DNA from: Imbricaverruca yamaguchii
Taxonomy: Eukaryota > Arthropoda > Thecostraca > Neoverrucidae
Reading direction: 5' to 3'
DNA: 64,000 nt
NCBI GenBank assembly: GCA_034440575.1
Contig: JAOTOL010001601.1
Coordinates: 858,501-922,500 of the forward strand
Under the pieces are notes generated by a model. The model was not told where the DNA came from. It saw only the letters and a program-made list of their open reading frames with translations, and ran no database searches. Shown here piece after piece: positions 10,481-23,315 of the stretch; the first letter of the stretch is position 1, and every line of letters starts with the position of its first letter. The translations under genes were made by a program, and so were the position numbers.

Positions 10481-13300
10481 GCAGCATGCTAACACCGGCC
10501 TTTGCACACCACCCGGACCGCATAGTGCTAATTCCAGTATTTACACACTACCCCGAACAGCCTCATGCTCAATCTAACATTCGCATATTACCATCGGATC
10601 ACCCTGTGTTATACTTCCGATTTCATCACTCCCAAGTGAATCCTTAACACTCAACCCTCAAATAGCACCAGTGTCCACAAGATCACCGTACCCGGATCTT
10701 CTCACACCACCTCTCCTGGAAAACCACCACGACTGATTTCACGGGCGAGAGGAGCAGTGGCGACAAACAGTTGATTACAGTTTTCTTGGAAAATCGGCAT
10801 TTTTCACTGATATCAACGTTCGGGAACACGGTCTCTAAAGCGGTTCTCCAGATTTTCCATGTTGTTTCGCAACCTTGGCTCTTCACAGGTGAGAGATTGC
10901 GCAGCGCGACTTGTTTGCTACGGCCCTTCGTCACGCCAGTCCCAGATATCGGACAACACCCCGGATCTGAACGTACGCCGACATCAACACAACACCCGAA
11001 CGGTTTTCCCCGCCTCCCACCATCACCCGGGACAGATCCGTACAATCGAGGCCCACGAGAGGTCGGGTATCCGCAGTACCACCTTGTGGCGGTATGCCTA
11101 ATCTGCCGACGGCGCCGGGGACCTCTTTACAGCACCGAGCACCTCCGATGGCACCCAGAGCTCACAGAACCTGTCCAGTTTAGCCGCGCGACGAGGTGCA
11201 GCCGACGCGGCGAAGGTCGAACGCGTTACCCGCGCTCGGCTGCGTCGTCGGAACGAGCCCTCGGAAGGCGCCGAGTTTTCGCCATCGCGCGCTTTATCAC
11301 GTCAAAGATACACCAGTCCGATGTCGCCCTCGTCAGGTGGATGCCTGCACTTTAAAAGGCTGTCCCGTTCCACAGATGTGATCGAGCCGTACGACGCCCA
11401 GTCGGGACCGGTTTGGTTTGTTGGCAGCGGGGAGGGTGGGGGAGGGGCCAGTTGGCAGCTGGCGACCGCAGGCTCAGCGCGGTAAGCGACCATGGCACGC
11501 CCGCTCTTTGCGCCGGCCGCTCTACTTAGGGGGGCTATGAGGGGTAAGGGGCGATTAGGCACAGAGCGCAACCGCAGCGACCCGGCAGTCAATGAAACAT
11601 CCCCGGCAAGAACTGCGGGCTATTTCCGCTAATCATGAACGTTGGCACTCGCCAACGATGCTAGCTGACTATTTTCGCCGCTGGTTGATAACCGCATGGC
11701 CATTGCTGGGCCCTAATAGATCGCTGCGTTCTGCACGCCCTCCCGCTGCCCCGCGGGCACGTCAGCACTGTGAGCCGGCGTCACCCGGCCGGCCCGTCTG
11801 GTTACCTGAACTTGTGACGTCACCGACCGACGGGGGTCTGGCGGCTCCGCAGCGTCAGCTCCGACGGCCCCGCCCCGTCCGGGTCGACTCGCCTCGCGAG
11901 GGTTCTGTCCGGTCGACACACCTGGGCACCGTCACCTCGCGCGCGCGCTCCGCTCGACCGTCCGAGCTCCACTGACTGCCCATCACCGGCGCACGGCCGG
12001 TCCGGGTACGCGCCACTAGGCGGGAGGCGCAGGCCTCACAGGCGGCGTCAGGGAGCGCAGGGGCGCACCCAGCGGCGGCGACGGCGTCATGGTCGGGATG
12101 GGTGGCATTGGGAGACGCCACCCAGCTGGGCGCACATATGCCTGGACAAAGTGGTGGTGTCAGGGCGGGCATAGGCGGAGCTACGCGGGGAACAACGCCG
12201 TGATTGACAGAACAAGAACGCGATAAGCAATCCCCATTTAGTGCAGATGCTGGTGGCAGGGACGGTGCTAGGAGGAATAAGCCATGCCACGAATGCTCAC
12301 GTGTCTCAATGAGAAAGAGGCGATGTTGAGTAGGATACCGCCAGCTACATAAACCCTTGGGTGTCAACTTGGCTTATCTGTGGAGGGGGCTTGCCCTTCC
12401 CACATAATGTTGGCTTGGTCCTCCAATAATTTCAATGTTTAGCATAGGACCTAATGTGCGAGTACCCCAACCGATTTTGGGCTCTTCCATCGGACCCACG
12501 TATTGAGCTCCTCATTGATTTTCAGAAACTGGCACCCCTTAGAATGCCAGATCCAAAAAATTGTCAGCGTGTTTCCTTCCCTCAACTTTTGGTTTATAAC
12601 AAACACCGGAAAGTAACTCCACGGAAATTTAGATGGCGCTTTGCTGTACACCAACCACGATAGCTTTTTAGGGCGAAAGTTTCACGAGCCAAATACCCGG
12701 CCAATGCTACTTAGTTTGCAATATACATGCCTGGGCGAAGGAGAGGGAGTGATGGGCCAGATTACAAGGCCACCCGGACAGGTCAGATTCAGCGGACAAG
12801 CATGGTAAAAGCAAAGCCACATTGTATTAGGGGAGGTTCGTGTAGAAGCATGTATATATCACATTGTATAAGCATGGTTCGTGCTATGCACAAGCTTAAT
12901 TTACCGTGGGCGGGAATGTTGTAAGTTTCCCCCTGACTAGGTGTGCTAGGTAAGCCGAACTAGAACGTAATACAGGTATTTCGTTTCCTCGTAATCTGTC
13001 GATGGCCGACGACATAGCTGACTCGCGGGACGGGTGTTATGCAGCCTTGGAAGTCCAGCCTGCAGCTGGATGGAGAGCATATAGCTACCTATCCCAGGGC
13101 TTTGCGCAATTGCCGACACTTTAGGTACTTGACAACATTTACGCTACCGAAATGAAAAGTGGTCAAATGATCGGGTCAGACAGCGGCATATTTAGAAATA
13201 TGCGCAGGCAAGGGTAGCACCGATGTGGCGCATGTGGTCGTTATGTATGCTTTACTGTGGAAGCACACCCATTTTTTTCTGGTAAGCGAAATTTGCCCCA
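10481..13300. other. Non-coding stretch with a CpG-rich block
   Basis: Bases 11100-12400 are GC- and CpG-rich, with long open frames on both strands that lack domains and splice structure. The rest is AT-moderate. No repeat relation to other parts of the window was noticed. A CpG island is possible but not demonstrated. Confidence 0.4.
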
Positions 13301-13313
13301 CCCAATGATCTTC

Positions 13314-13354
13314 ATTGAATTTCATCCTTCCAGTCCGGAAGGATGAAATTCAAT
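13314..13354. repeat. Perfect 18-bp inverted repeat with 5-base loop
   Basis: Arms 13314-13331 (ATTGAATTTCATCCTTCC) and 13337-13354 are exact reverse complements around AGTCC. It could be a small fold-back element remnant or a hairpin RNA. No surrounding gene is recognised. Confidence 0.9.
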
Positions 13355-13359
13355 CAGTC

Positions 13360-14925
13360 GCAATATAAGCTCCCTACACTGACATTTGTTTTCAGCAGGC
13401 TGGTGGGATAGAGTAGCTGGTGCTGGGGAGTTGGACACGATGTGCGTAAATGAAGCCACCAAAGACATGCCAAATTTCCAAGCAATAACATAAACGATTC
13501 ACGTGGTACCTCAGCCAAAACATCCGGAGATGAAAACGACACCGCACTACAAGTGTTAATGCACCAATTGGTTCGAGGCATACGAAAAAGCTCTGGTTAA
13601 CAATAACTACATATAATGCTGCATTTTCATCCAACACAACTTCTGATATATTTCATACACAAACCATCATCACACTTAAACAGGAATTGCCGAAATAGAT
13701 TCACAGCACGATTAAACACTATGCTGCTCTCATGTTACGAAAGCGGTCGCTACCTTCGAAAACATTAATGCGCTTTGTGCACCAAGAGCAGGGATACAGC
13801 AGGCACCCGAGCCAAGTCATATATCTGCCATTTTCACAGGGACGACGGTACTGTCAAAATATTTCGACAGAAAAATCGTACATGTGATATTGACCCGGTG
13901 CAATGCAACATCACGATTTGTGCATTTATATTATCGCATACAAGTGTATTTCGCATACAACAACCTAATACAATGGCAATGCGGAAAGGAATATAATATT
14001 GCGGCATGCACGGTATGGAAGAGAGTGAGTTGGCAGGAATGAGAGGTGGCATTGGTGGCGTTGTCTTAGCTACATCAGCTTCATGGCGACAAATCTGCGT
14101 GCAATCATAACAAGGTGCAATAGTAAACAGGAAATGGTTACGTTTAATCAACACTTCATGTATGGGTGGAAAATATACAAGACGCATATGAATAAGAGGG
14201 CATTACGAAGAAGAAACCATACAATACTTATGTTCGATGGGCATAATATAATGATCGGTGAAATCCTCATCAGCCATTGAGAATGATCCATTCAGTTTTA
14301 GACTTATAATTTACTTATACTCGGATGATACATTGGCTAGTATTGTCTGGTGATAGCATTTTATGTGTGCATCACACGTGAATACAGGAAAGTTGTTTGG
14401 AACCTGTCACATTTTATCTTCAACTTTTGACATTTTAGCTTATCTCCCACTTCCGTACACGCAACACTATCAGAGCAATGCCTCCACTGCTCAAAGACAT
14501 TGCTCGAAGCTCGAGGGTCTACTGCACGTGCTGTCTTATCGGACAGTCGCCAAGTGCCTGATCTTGGAAGAGGTATGTCCAGATTTAGGAAGAGGTATGC
14601 GCTTATATTAGTATCATTACTTTTAAGTACCCTCTTGGTATTAAAACTATCTCTAGTGGTGGGTCCTGGTGTGATAAAGCTGCCAGATGGGCAGACCGCA
14701 CATGAATAGCCCATTGGCGCATGCAATTTCGACGCATCACACGCTCCGTATGTTGAAAGAGTGATCTGATGCGATGCGAAAAAACAGCTCCGCAGTTATC
14801 CGCATTCCAGTCCATCAGAGCGTGAGCAGCTCGGCAACACTGTCAGGTAGTGTTGCCACCCAAGAAACTGGCAGGAAGGTCCAATCCAGCATCGTCCAGT
14901 CCAAGCGAAATACACTGCTGAGCGC
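13360..14925. other. No feature recognised
   Basis: AT-rich DNA with short frames on both strands. None has a recognisable domain. Confidence 0.4.
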
Positions 14926-15051
14926 TATGTATATATATATACTTATATATATACACATATCGACATACATATATACTTATATATATATATACTTATATAT
15001 ATATATTATATATATATATATATATACTTATATATATATTTATACACATAT

Positions 15052-15086
<35 letters not shown>

Positions 15087-15110
15087 CTTATGTATATATA
15101 TATCGACATG
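14926..15110. repeat. (TA)n-rich microsatellite
   Basis: Long runs of TATATA broken by a recurring ACTTATA interruption and by CATA words. The sequence is almost self-complementary throughout and ends in a short TGTG-rich stretch near 15110-15130. Confidence 0.95.
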
Positions 15111-15524
15111 TGTGTGCATATGTGTGTGCGTTGTAAGTGAAGGCATCTCAGCATCTCCATACCGATGATGTCATGAAATGCCTGTATGTGGTGCGGATGC
15201 GTACGAACATCTAGCTCCTGTACTACATAAAGCAGCCGGACGTCCAGCTCTTCTACTAGATAAAGCAGCAGCCACCAGTCATAATTCAAGTGAAGCCTAT
15301 TACAAAACTGTCCAGTCGTATTAGAGGCCAGCTGCATTTCATTGATAGCATCAACCCTTAAGTCACCACGGATATATTTATTGTCACTGATCCAAGCGCA
15401 CATAAATTATTTCACATGTCAGTCACGGAAGCCTTTCATATATTGCTATGAGTCACGTCAATAGCATAACTTCGTCACTGGTCGTCGGCTGTTCATGCAT
15501 AACTCATATCGATTACCTCACGGG

Positions 15525-15840
15525 AGCTTGTGGGGCCTCTCAGTCTCACATGACCACACGGTGGGGGCCACCCAGTGTGGGGCCTCTCAGTCCCACATGA
15601 CCACACGGTGGGGGCCACCCAGTGTGGGGCATCTCAGTCTCACATGACCACACGGTGGGGGCCACCCAGTGTGGGGCCTCTCAGCCCCACATGACCACAC
15701 GGCGGGGGCCACCCAGAGTGGGGCCTCTCAGTCCCACATGATCACACGACGGGAGCCAACCAGTGTGGGGCCTCTCAGGCCCACGGAACCATGCGGTGGG
15801 AGCAACATATTGTGGGGCCTGTCACGCCCACATGACCAAG
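15525..15840. repeat. 47-bp minisatellite, about 6 copies
   Basis: GTGGGGGCCACCCAGTGTGG begins units at 15561 and 15608, giving a 47-bp period. Each unit continues with GGCCTCTCAGTCCCACATGA and CCACACG. Divergence increases rightward and ends near 15835. Confidence 0.93.
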
Positions 15841-15981
15841 CAAAACTAACCACAACAGAAGAGGAACATTTGCGCTCCCTCCAAAGACCTGTCGATTCTC
15901 ATTTCATCATGTCGCTGCCGGGTCGGTGGGTTTCCTCGCAAAAACGGACCAGAGCATGACGGGGCGCGCGCTTGCAACGGT

Positions 15982-16008
15982 CCTCGCGCCATTTCTTGTG
16001 GCGCGAGG
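15982..16008. repeat. Short GC hairpin
   Basis: CCTCGCGCC (15982-15990) and GGCGCGAGG (16000-16008) are exact 9-bp inverted arms around a 9-base loop, immediately left of the 94-bp array. Confidence 0.7.
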
Positions 16009-16049
16009 ATGCCACGTTACTGACCCGGCGTGGACGCCCACCTCCTTCC

Positions 16050-16490
16050 GTCGTGCGGCGGAGGGTCGCGTCTCTTCGCACCACGTGCACGCGTGAGCTG
16101 GCAGGGCACCATGCTGCAGTGGGTGGCGGCCCGCGGTCTGGGGGGTCCCGCAGCGGAGGGTCGCGTCTCCTGCACCACGTGCACGCGTGAGCTGGCAGGG
16201 CACCATGCTGCAGTGGGTGGCGGTCCGCGGTCTGGGGGGTCCTGCAGCGGAGGGTCGCGTCTCTTCGCGCTGCACGCGCGCGTGAGCTGGCAGGGCACCA
16301 TGCTGCAGTGGGTGGCGGTCCGCGGTCTGGGGGGTCCCGCAGCGGAGGGTCGCGTCTCCTGCACCACGTGCACGCGTGAGCTGGCAGGGCACCATGCTGC
16401 AGTGGGTGGCGGTCCGCGGTCTGGGGGGTCCTGCAGCGGAGGGTCGCGTCTCTTCGCGCTGCACGCGCGCGTGAGCGTGCAGGGCATTAT
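16050..16490. repeat. 94-bp GC-rich minisatellite with alternating unit types
   Basis: GAGCTGGCAGGGCACCATGC recurs at 16095, 16189, 16284 and 16378 (periods 94, 95, 94). A fifth partial unit follows with GAGCGTGCAGGGCATTATGC. Units preceding the core are of type A (CACCACGTGCACGCGT) or type B (GCGCTGCACGCGCGCGT), in order A, A, B, A, B. The open frames on both strands are repeat-driven. Confidence 0.94.
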
Positions 16491-16899
16491 GCTGCAGCGA
16501 GCGATCTGCGATCTGAGTGGCCCCGCCCGTCTCACAGACCTCACGGCCTGTTGGCAGGCGTTGGACTCTTTCGAAAGTTTAAAACATTTATTGACCGTAT
16601 GGTAGGAGGGAATGGTATGGAGGTGCATTGTTCTCCTCCGACAGAGAGCAATTTCGACCCTCAATCCCATAAGAATCTAGGCCGCGGAGAGTTCTGAATA
16701 AGTACGGACCTAGTCGTTTTGCGATCGCATCCGGGTCCGGGCTGTTAACACACCGATTATCAGCTGATATGAAGCCCGTTGCCAAATCCACTCTGTCACT
16801 TGGCCCAAGTCGCTGCTACAGTTATCTTCCAGTTCTCGTGCTCTAGTGGTGCGGCACCCGTCGCTTCTTTTTCTATTTTTATATTTTCTTCGTTGCACT

Positions 16900-17860
16900 T
16901 CGTTCCTTGTGTTTGTGTAAATTCTCTGTGATTCTGTAGATTTAGTTAGGTACGGTGGTTTCTCACCCCACGATGGGGAAAATTATAAGGGGGATATTGA
17001 CTCCGAGCCCGACAATCCGAGTCTGATTTTGCTCCATTGACCACTGCTGATAGAATTCGTTCGACCCCGGACTTCGCCCATGATGCTCTCCCTGTTGACA
17101 CCACCGCTGGTGCTCTACGCCAATCGGTTCACATAGATGACGCCATGGAAGCCCTTCGTTTCTCGCCGATCCCTACTTGTCCAAAGACCATCGCCTTCCG
17201 TGTAGCTGACCCAAGCTCGAACCTGATCACGCTCTCATAAGTCTCTCAACATGAACCAATCAAATTCACTGACCCTCGTACTTCCATGACTACCGAACCC
17301 TACCTCGACAGTGCTGGCTCTTACGTAGCCGTCAAGCTTGACGAGACAAACGTCTTACTCCGTCGTGTCAACGTCTTCTGGCCAAACAAAAAAACTCCTG
17401 GTTATTTGGTCCTTAGCCAATCCCCAAATTGAAGCCCCTGCCAACAGAGCCCTCATTATGAAAATCAAAACCGGAACTCAGACTGAACTCCTCCTCGGCA
17501 CCATCACATTTTGTGGCCAATCCGGAACTGCAACCGCAACACCACCGAGGGCACCATCTTCGCACCTGAGCTGAGCTTCGTGTCTGAAGCCGATATTCAA
17601 GCGGAGCTCGGGCCAGGAAGGGTGACCCAGGCGCGCCGCATCACCCCAGTTAACGATGGTCAGAAGAGTAACACCAGTCTCCTAGTCCTCACCTTCAACT
17701 ATGCTTTTCTTCCCAAGACACGCTCCTTCCGGCTCCTCCGCTACCAATCTGTACCTTCATTCCCAAGCACCTCCCCTGTTTAACAGTCAGCACTTCGGCC
17801 ATGGAGCAAAACATGCCGCCAACCAGCCCGAAGCCCTGAATGTGGTGAGACACCCCATAC
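16900..17860 (+). mobile_element. Non-LTR retrotransposon ORF1 (gag-like) remnant, frameshifted
   Basis: Across several plus frames the region reads a broken LINE ORF1. At about 17555-17720 a frame gives PELSFVSEADIQAELGPGRV, then an ARRI word and VLTFNYAFLPKT. After a frame change it reads PPLFNSQHFGHGAKHAA (about 17780-17825). That order (E-E-I..L....V..ARR, LTF....LP, then CFNCQRFGHG) is typical of the RRM-like region and CCHC knuckle of Jockey/I-like ORF1 proteins. Here the knuckle cysteines have been replaced. A frame at 16974 (MGKIIRGILTP) stops after 17 codons. Several stops and shifts show it is dead. Confidence 0.65.
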
Positions 17861-18010
17861 AAAATGGTGGTTCAGCACAGACTGTTGCTTGTGATACCAG
17901 ACTTGAGCAGGTTTGGGTGAAAACGAAAAGAAATAGGAGGCAACCGATGAAACCGGTTTGCGTAAGATATTGACCGTTAAGGTGGTAATGTGAGACCTAC
18001 GTACGTTGTG
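17853..18010 (+). repeat. Dispersed repeat R, plus copy
   Basis: About 150 bp that recur in reverse complement at 19735-19880. Shared words include GGTTCAGCACAGACTGTTGC, AGACTTGAGCAGGTTTGGGT and GAAACCGGTTTGCGTAAGAT. It directly abuts the LINE ORF1 remnant. Confidence 0.85.
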
Positions 18011-19734
18011 TACGACCTACCTAATGTGAGACCTACGTAATACCCGACTTCATCTGCTCCAAGCCAGCCAAATTCTTAAACTGCAACCCGTCTGACCATC
18101 TCGCCACATCCCCTCTCTGTCCGGTCTGGCGAAAATAGGAGATTTGCGCCGCCAAGGACACGACCGGCGTCTCCTACCCCCAGGCCCTATGAACCACCGA
18201 GGCCACCTCCCCCTCCTCCAAGACACACGCCCAGACAGCGAGCATTCCACCCTCCATCCTCGCGTAAATACCACTTCCATTTCCACACAAACAGGCGCTA
18301 TATCCTGAGCTACATTCACCACATTCAAATCACTTTCCGCATACCAGTCTGCGCCCACGACACAGACCACTCCGAGTCCAAAAGCTCAGGCCACACCCGC
18401 GAGGAGTGGCAGACCCCGAGGCGCGTGACCTCGAGACAGTCACGCTCGACCCCGCGGCTACGGTCTCGCCAGGGCGCCGTGACCTTCCTTAGGTCACCGG
18501 TCGTCCGGACGGCACGGGTGGTTCCTCAGAGGTCGCGCGTGATCAGAGAACGCGCCTACCTGATCCTCGGGCGGGGTCTCGACATGCCTCGAAAGGTGCA
18601 GACAAACAACAATTTGAAATTACGGAAATGCTTGTTTCTTCAGTGAAACTGGCTTAGTTTGGATACCTTCAGCGAAATGAGCAGAAATTTAGCATTTTTT
18701 TCAGTATCATCGCTCCTATTCTCATCACAATGTAGGAAAGCCGGCTTTTGCCCACCGATCCACATCATTTAAGTATTTTCAATTTTGCACTGTACTGCTA
18801 CGACGAGCTCCGAGGACCATATCGCGTTACGGTACAGCACTTTAAATGAAACAAAAATTATCGTACACGCATGCAAATTACACTGCATTGACATTTACAG
18901 CCAGTGGCATATAGATTAAGATAAAACAGTCGGAATATAGACGTATGTTCAATTCATTTTTAACCACAAACAGACAAAACACATTCTTAATATGCTGAGG
19001 TGTATGTGGAGGGAGGCCGGGTCCGCGGCGGTGTGGATGTGGGAGAAGGCCAGGTCCACGGTGGGGTGGAACGAGGCATGGGTGTACCCACTTTGGAGGG
19101 GGGACATCCTCAATTTATGAGAAGTGGCGATTTGTCCCCCTCACTTTTTTCCTGTGTCCCACCATGCCTCAGCTACCTGAGTATGGTCGCCGCAAAATTA
19201 TACTTGATAATTTATAAAGTGAAAATGTATATGCAAGAGAATCACCAAAGATAGTAGAAACTGACAAAGCCAATTAACGAGCTTCACAGGCTATCTGTCG
19301 TCACAAAATCTCAGAATGGTAAATCAGCAAACGTTAGAAATGTCTGCTTCCAGATCATTCTTGAATAACATGAACCTTGACCATATTGTGTTTTCCCTTC
19401 GGTGGAAAATTGTGCTTTGCAAGCCAACAAATTTGCATTATCGCAAGGCTGTATTATAGTCTTAGGTTGCATTCCCCTGCGCATATACTTATTGTCTTGA
19501 ACAAGTGTGACTCTGGGTGCCCTTGGATATCTTCAAGACCATGGATGGGAGTCATAAGCAGCCTTAAGCAAGTACGTCAAGGTAACGTCGTATTCGTATT
19601 CGTATTCGTATCCAGCCAAGTGTTCGCCAGAGGTTTATTGGTATTGACATTGGCATTCAGCGACGGGTGTATGATCGTTCGAATCAAATACCACAAATCC
19701 TTCTGCTTGCACTGGACACACTGGAAGGAACTAC
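18011..19734. other. No gene recognised; one short hexamer tract
   Basis: Bases 18040-18570 are C/G-rich with no domain. The rest is AT-moderate. A short (GTATTC)n run lies at 19586-19612. A 156-residue plus frame (19377-19847) runs into repeat R and has no recognised family. Confidence 0.4.
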
Positions 19735-19880
19735 GTAGGTCTCACACTACCACCTTAACTGTCAGTATCTTACGCAAACCGGTTTCATCGGTTGCCTCCT
19801 ATTTCTTTTCGTTTTCACCCAAACCTGCTCAAGTCTGGTGTCACTAGCAATAGTCTGTGCTGAACCACCGTTTTTTTGTT
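19735..19880 (-). repeat. Dispersed repeat R, minus copy
   Basis: Reverse complement of 17853-18010 at high identity. It also forms the first unit of the diverged tandem array that follows, since the TTTCGTTTTCACCCAAACCT segment begins each later unit. Confidence 0.85.
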
Positions 19881-20700
19881 TGCTGAAACATTTCAAACCG
19901 ACACATGTCAAGGGAAAACTTCTAGATCAAAGGTTACCTTTATTTATTGGATAGCAATATTGAAGCGATATCGATCGAACGCGAGGTTCGGCTGCTATCG
20001 CTTCAATTTCGATAAAATGGCTGTCATTCGACGTGGTTTGTTATGCGGTATCAGAACGTTAAGCAATCGACTTTTTTCAAGCCAAGCTGATCATCCGGCC
20101 CGCTCGATTTTCTTTCGTTTTCGCTCAAATCTATCCAAATCTGGTATCAAGCAATAACCAGTGGTGAACACTCGGGTAACATTTCAAGCTGAGACATGTC
20201 AAGGGCAAAGATTTGATTGAGTTATCCGATGAGCTCGCGTCTCGGCTTCAACTTGCAGAAAATGGATATCATTTGACGTCCCTTATTGCGCGGTATCAGA
20301 AAGTTGATAATTTGAAATCATCTCGACGGGTCAAAATTCAAGTTGATCCTTTCGTTCTCCTCACATTGTTGTGGTTTTCCCTCAAGCCTACCCAGATCCA
20401 CTATCAAGCGATAGGCCATGGTGAACCATCGAGCAACATTTTGAAACAGGGATATATCAGGGTCAAACCACGAGATCAAAGGCTAGTTTGAATTATTCGA
20501 AGTCCTTACGATTCCTCGCTATGGGTACAATTTGCATCAAGTGGGTGTCACGTGATGCGGCTTGCGTCATATTATGATGCTACCAAATAGAACTAATTTC
20601 AAAGGTCAAAGGTAAAACCAGTTTTTTTTTTCGTCGGCTCAAATTTTTTTCATCGCCCTAACCTACCCACATCTGGTATCAAGCAATAGCCCGGATGGAA
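19800..20700. repeat. Diverged tandem array, 240-310 bp units
   Basis: Starts at about 19800, 20109, 20351 and 20640 share TTTCGTTTTC-type words, then TC(C/A)AA(A/C)C.TA, then CTGGTATCAAGCAATA, then GTGGTGAACA, then GACATGTCAAGGG. Unit lengths are about 309, 242 and 289 bp. Divergence is high, indicating an old satellite-like array. Confidence 0.7.
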
Positions 20701-22629
20701 TTGTAAAAAATATTACAAAATTTAACAGAACCTAGCCTAACCGCCAAACCTACTTTTGGAGTGGAAAAAGAAGTAAAAATGTCACACAACTTATTTTCTA
20801 AAAAATTCTTAAAATTAAATATAGAAATCTAACTCAACCTAACCTAACCCAACCTAAGCTGCTTTTGAAGAAAAGAATCAATTTTAGTTCGAAAATTTTG
20901 AAAGTTTGTAAGTTTGTAAGTTTTAAGATAGTTTGGAAAACTTTCGGTATTATTGTGCTTTAAGGTGGTAACAACAACAATTTTTGCTCGCATTTGCCTC
21001 GATAAAGCAAAGAAATGGGTTGGGCTTGGTTAGGCTAGCTTAGTATAGTTTTTTTCAAGTTCGAAGCTTAAAAAAAAAAAACAATTTGTTTTCTTTAAAA
21101 AAATGTATTTCCACAAAACAATAAGTGGCTCCATTATCTTCGACGCCTTCATAAACATGGTATTCCCAAGAGAAATTCACAAAAACTGAATATCACATGC
21201 AAACTTACCAATTTTTGTCCGCAAAATATCATTTTTAACAATGGCACATCTCAAAACCAGAGACTGAAGAAGAAGTGGCTGAAATCAAAAGATTTTTTGG
21301 GGGGTGTTAACCCTCTATCTTATCCAAACTTACCGCGTCCTTGGTTTGTCCCCCTTCCCAATTTCGAAGCCGTGGTTACACCCATGGAATGAGGAAGAGT
21401 GTGCCGGACTTCGAGAGCCGTCTGCTGGTGGGATGGTGGAGTGCGTAGTTACTGGTGCTGGGATGGGTGTAGGTCTAGGTGGTAAGGAGAGTGCAGCTGC
21501 TCAGCTGCGCCGGGCGGGAGGTGAGGCGTAGGAGCATGTGATTTTGGAGGTGGGAGTGGCAGTGGGATGAAGGAGAAGGTGGTGTTGTGCAGGTGCTGGC
21601 GTGTGTAGCATGTTGTCTATGTAGCCATGTATGTACTAATGTATAGCCGCAGAATTGTGATTTTGTTCAAGCAAAGCACTGTGAAATATCACAAATTAAC
21701 TCCATAAAATTCAAAACTATGTTTTCCAATCCAGATCTGAATGCACCGTCACTGACTGCTAGTCTGGTCCAGATTAATATTTGCAAGGAGCGCTCGTCCG
21801 GACGGGCATAACAATAGCTCGAGCACATCCTGAATGTCCAGCAGCAAGAAAAAGCAAAAGATTGCTGAAAGATTCCCACCCTTTCTCCTCTTCTTTATCT
21901 TCTCCCTTCATTTTCGGCATCACATCCAGTGTTGCCAAATGCCGCCGCATCGCTGCCAACTTCAGAGCGGCGCCGATGCGGCACAAATCACGTCGTTTGC
22001 AGGCACCGCAGGTGGGTTGATGGCCGAGCGCGCCGAACAGCGTGAGTTCTGGGCTGAGCTCGTGCCTTCTCAATCTCAAGGACCTGTGGCAGCCAAGCCG
22101 AGAGGAGCATCAGGCTGGGAGAGGGTCAGGTCAGCGTCAGGAATGGTCGTCGGATGTAAGTGAGGATTAGATGGCACGGCCGCCCGCTTCATACAGGGGT
22201 GCCCTGATAAACGTGGAGGCAAAAAGTTTACGCGGATAACAGCAAGCAAGAACAGAATTAAAATGAGCATGCTGATGGATCGAAAGCAAATACACCCATC
22301 AAATGATAAAGAGATAAGCAGAAGAAAGTAACATGAACATAAATTCGTACCGAAAAAGTCAAAATGGATCAATAGGGCAGCTTGGTCAAATTTACAGTGT
22401 ACAGCTTAATATGGACACAGGTGAAATTGCTAAAATTGACACGAATGACAGAGCCAGGCGCTGGCCAATTATATACGTGTAAATATATATATACACATCA
22501 AGCAAACTGTCTTGTCACACATATTCATTTACATCGGTGGAATACGGTCAGATATGATCGCAGTGATGCCGCGCGCTTTCCCACTTCGCCACTATTGACT
22601 TGACTTGATCTAGTAAAACAATATTTAGC
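20701..22629. other. Non-coding stretch with short CCTAA-rich runs
   Basis: A/T-rich with A-runs near 21065. AACCTAACCTAACCCAACCT near 20837 resembles the arthropod telomere unit TTAGG (complement CCTAA) but is only a few units long. A G-rich segment lies at 21370-21590. No gene is supported. Confidence 0.4.
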
Positions 22630-23315
22630 TTAACCCTCCTATCAGATCCTCACAGCCTGTCCCGGGGAGGGGTCGATAGAGACCCTCTCTAATCTCCAAA
22701 CTAAGCGTCTCACGATAATGAAATATGTATCATTGGAAAGCGCTCGACGAGTAGGGTCAGTCACCAACCCCAAACATTTTACCCACAAAAAGTGACGTCC
22801 CTAGAGGCCCTAGAGTTTCACAAGTTGCATGATGTTTGTGACTGGAGGTCATTTAATGGAGACATAAAAACAACACAAAAATTATTTGGAATCAGAAAAG
22901 GAAAGCAAAATCGACCTAGAACCATACCAATTTTGGCAACCCAAAAATCATTTTCTTTTATTAAAAATAAATTTGTTAAGTTTTGTTTCCTTTTACCTTT
23001 TTTAATGGGTAGAGAGGACCGAAAAATGTTGTTCGAAGTCAACTTGCTTCAGTAAAAAAAGCTTACCATAGCCAGAATCTTCGATTTAACTATAATGGGC
23101 AAATATACAAAACTAATACGTAATCAAAAACGAAAAAAATGACACATTTCTCTGATGCATTTTGTTGCATCCATAAAGATAAACAAATGCAGAAAGTTTC
23201 ATTCAAATATCTTTACCCGTTAAAGCGTGACGACTAGTTGAACTGTCTTGGAGGTGACCTCATTTGACTTTGACTAACTCGTTGACCTTAGATGACCTGA
23301 CTTCAAAAGTTTTAC
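22630..23315. mobile_element. piggyBac-like MITE, copy 1 (right end lost)
   Basis: Starts with TTAACCCTCCTATCAGATCC and aligns along most of its length with the complete copy at 29322-30151. Shared words include CCAAACTAAGCGTC, GGAAAGCG.TCGACG.GTAGGGTC, CGTTAAAGCGTGACGACT and GATGACCTGACTTCAAAA. Homology fades after about 23315; a GGGGGTTAG at 23500-23508 could be a degenerate right end. No transposase frame is present, so it is non-autonomous. Confidence 0.75.

Noticed and set aside
20830..20860. Interstitial telomere (CCTAA)n
   Set aside because: Only about four imperfect units; such CCTAACC runs are common in arthropod DNA.
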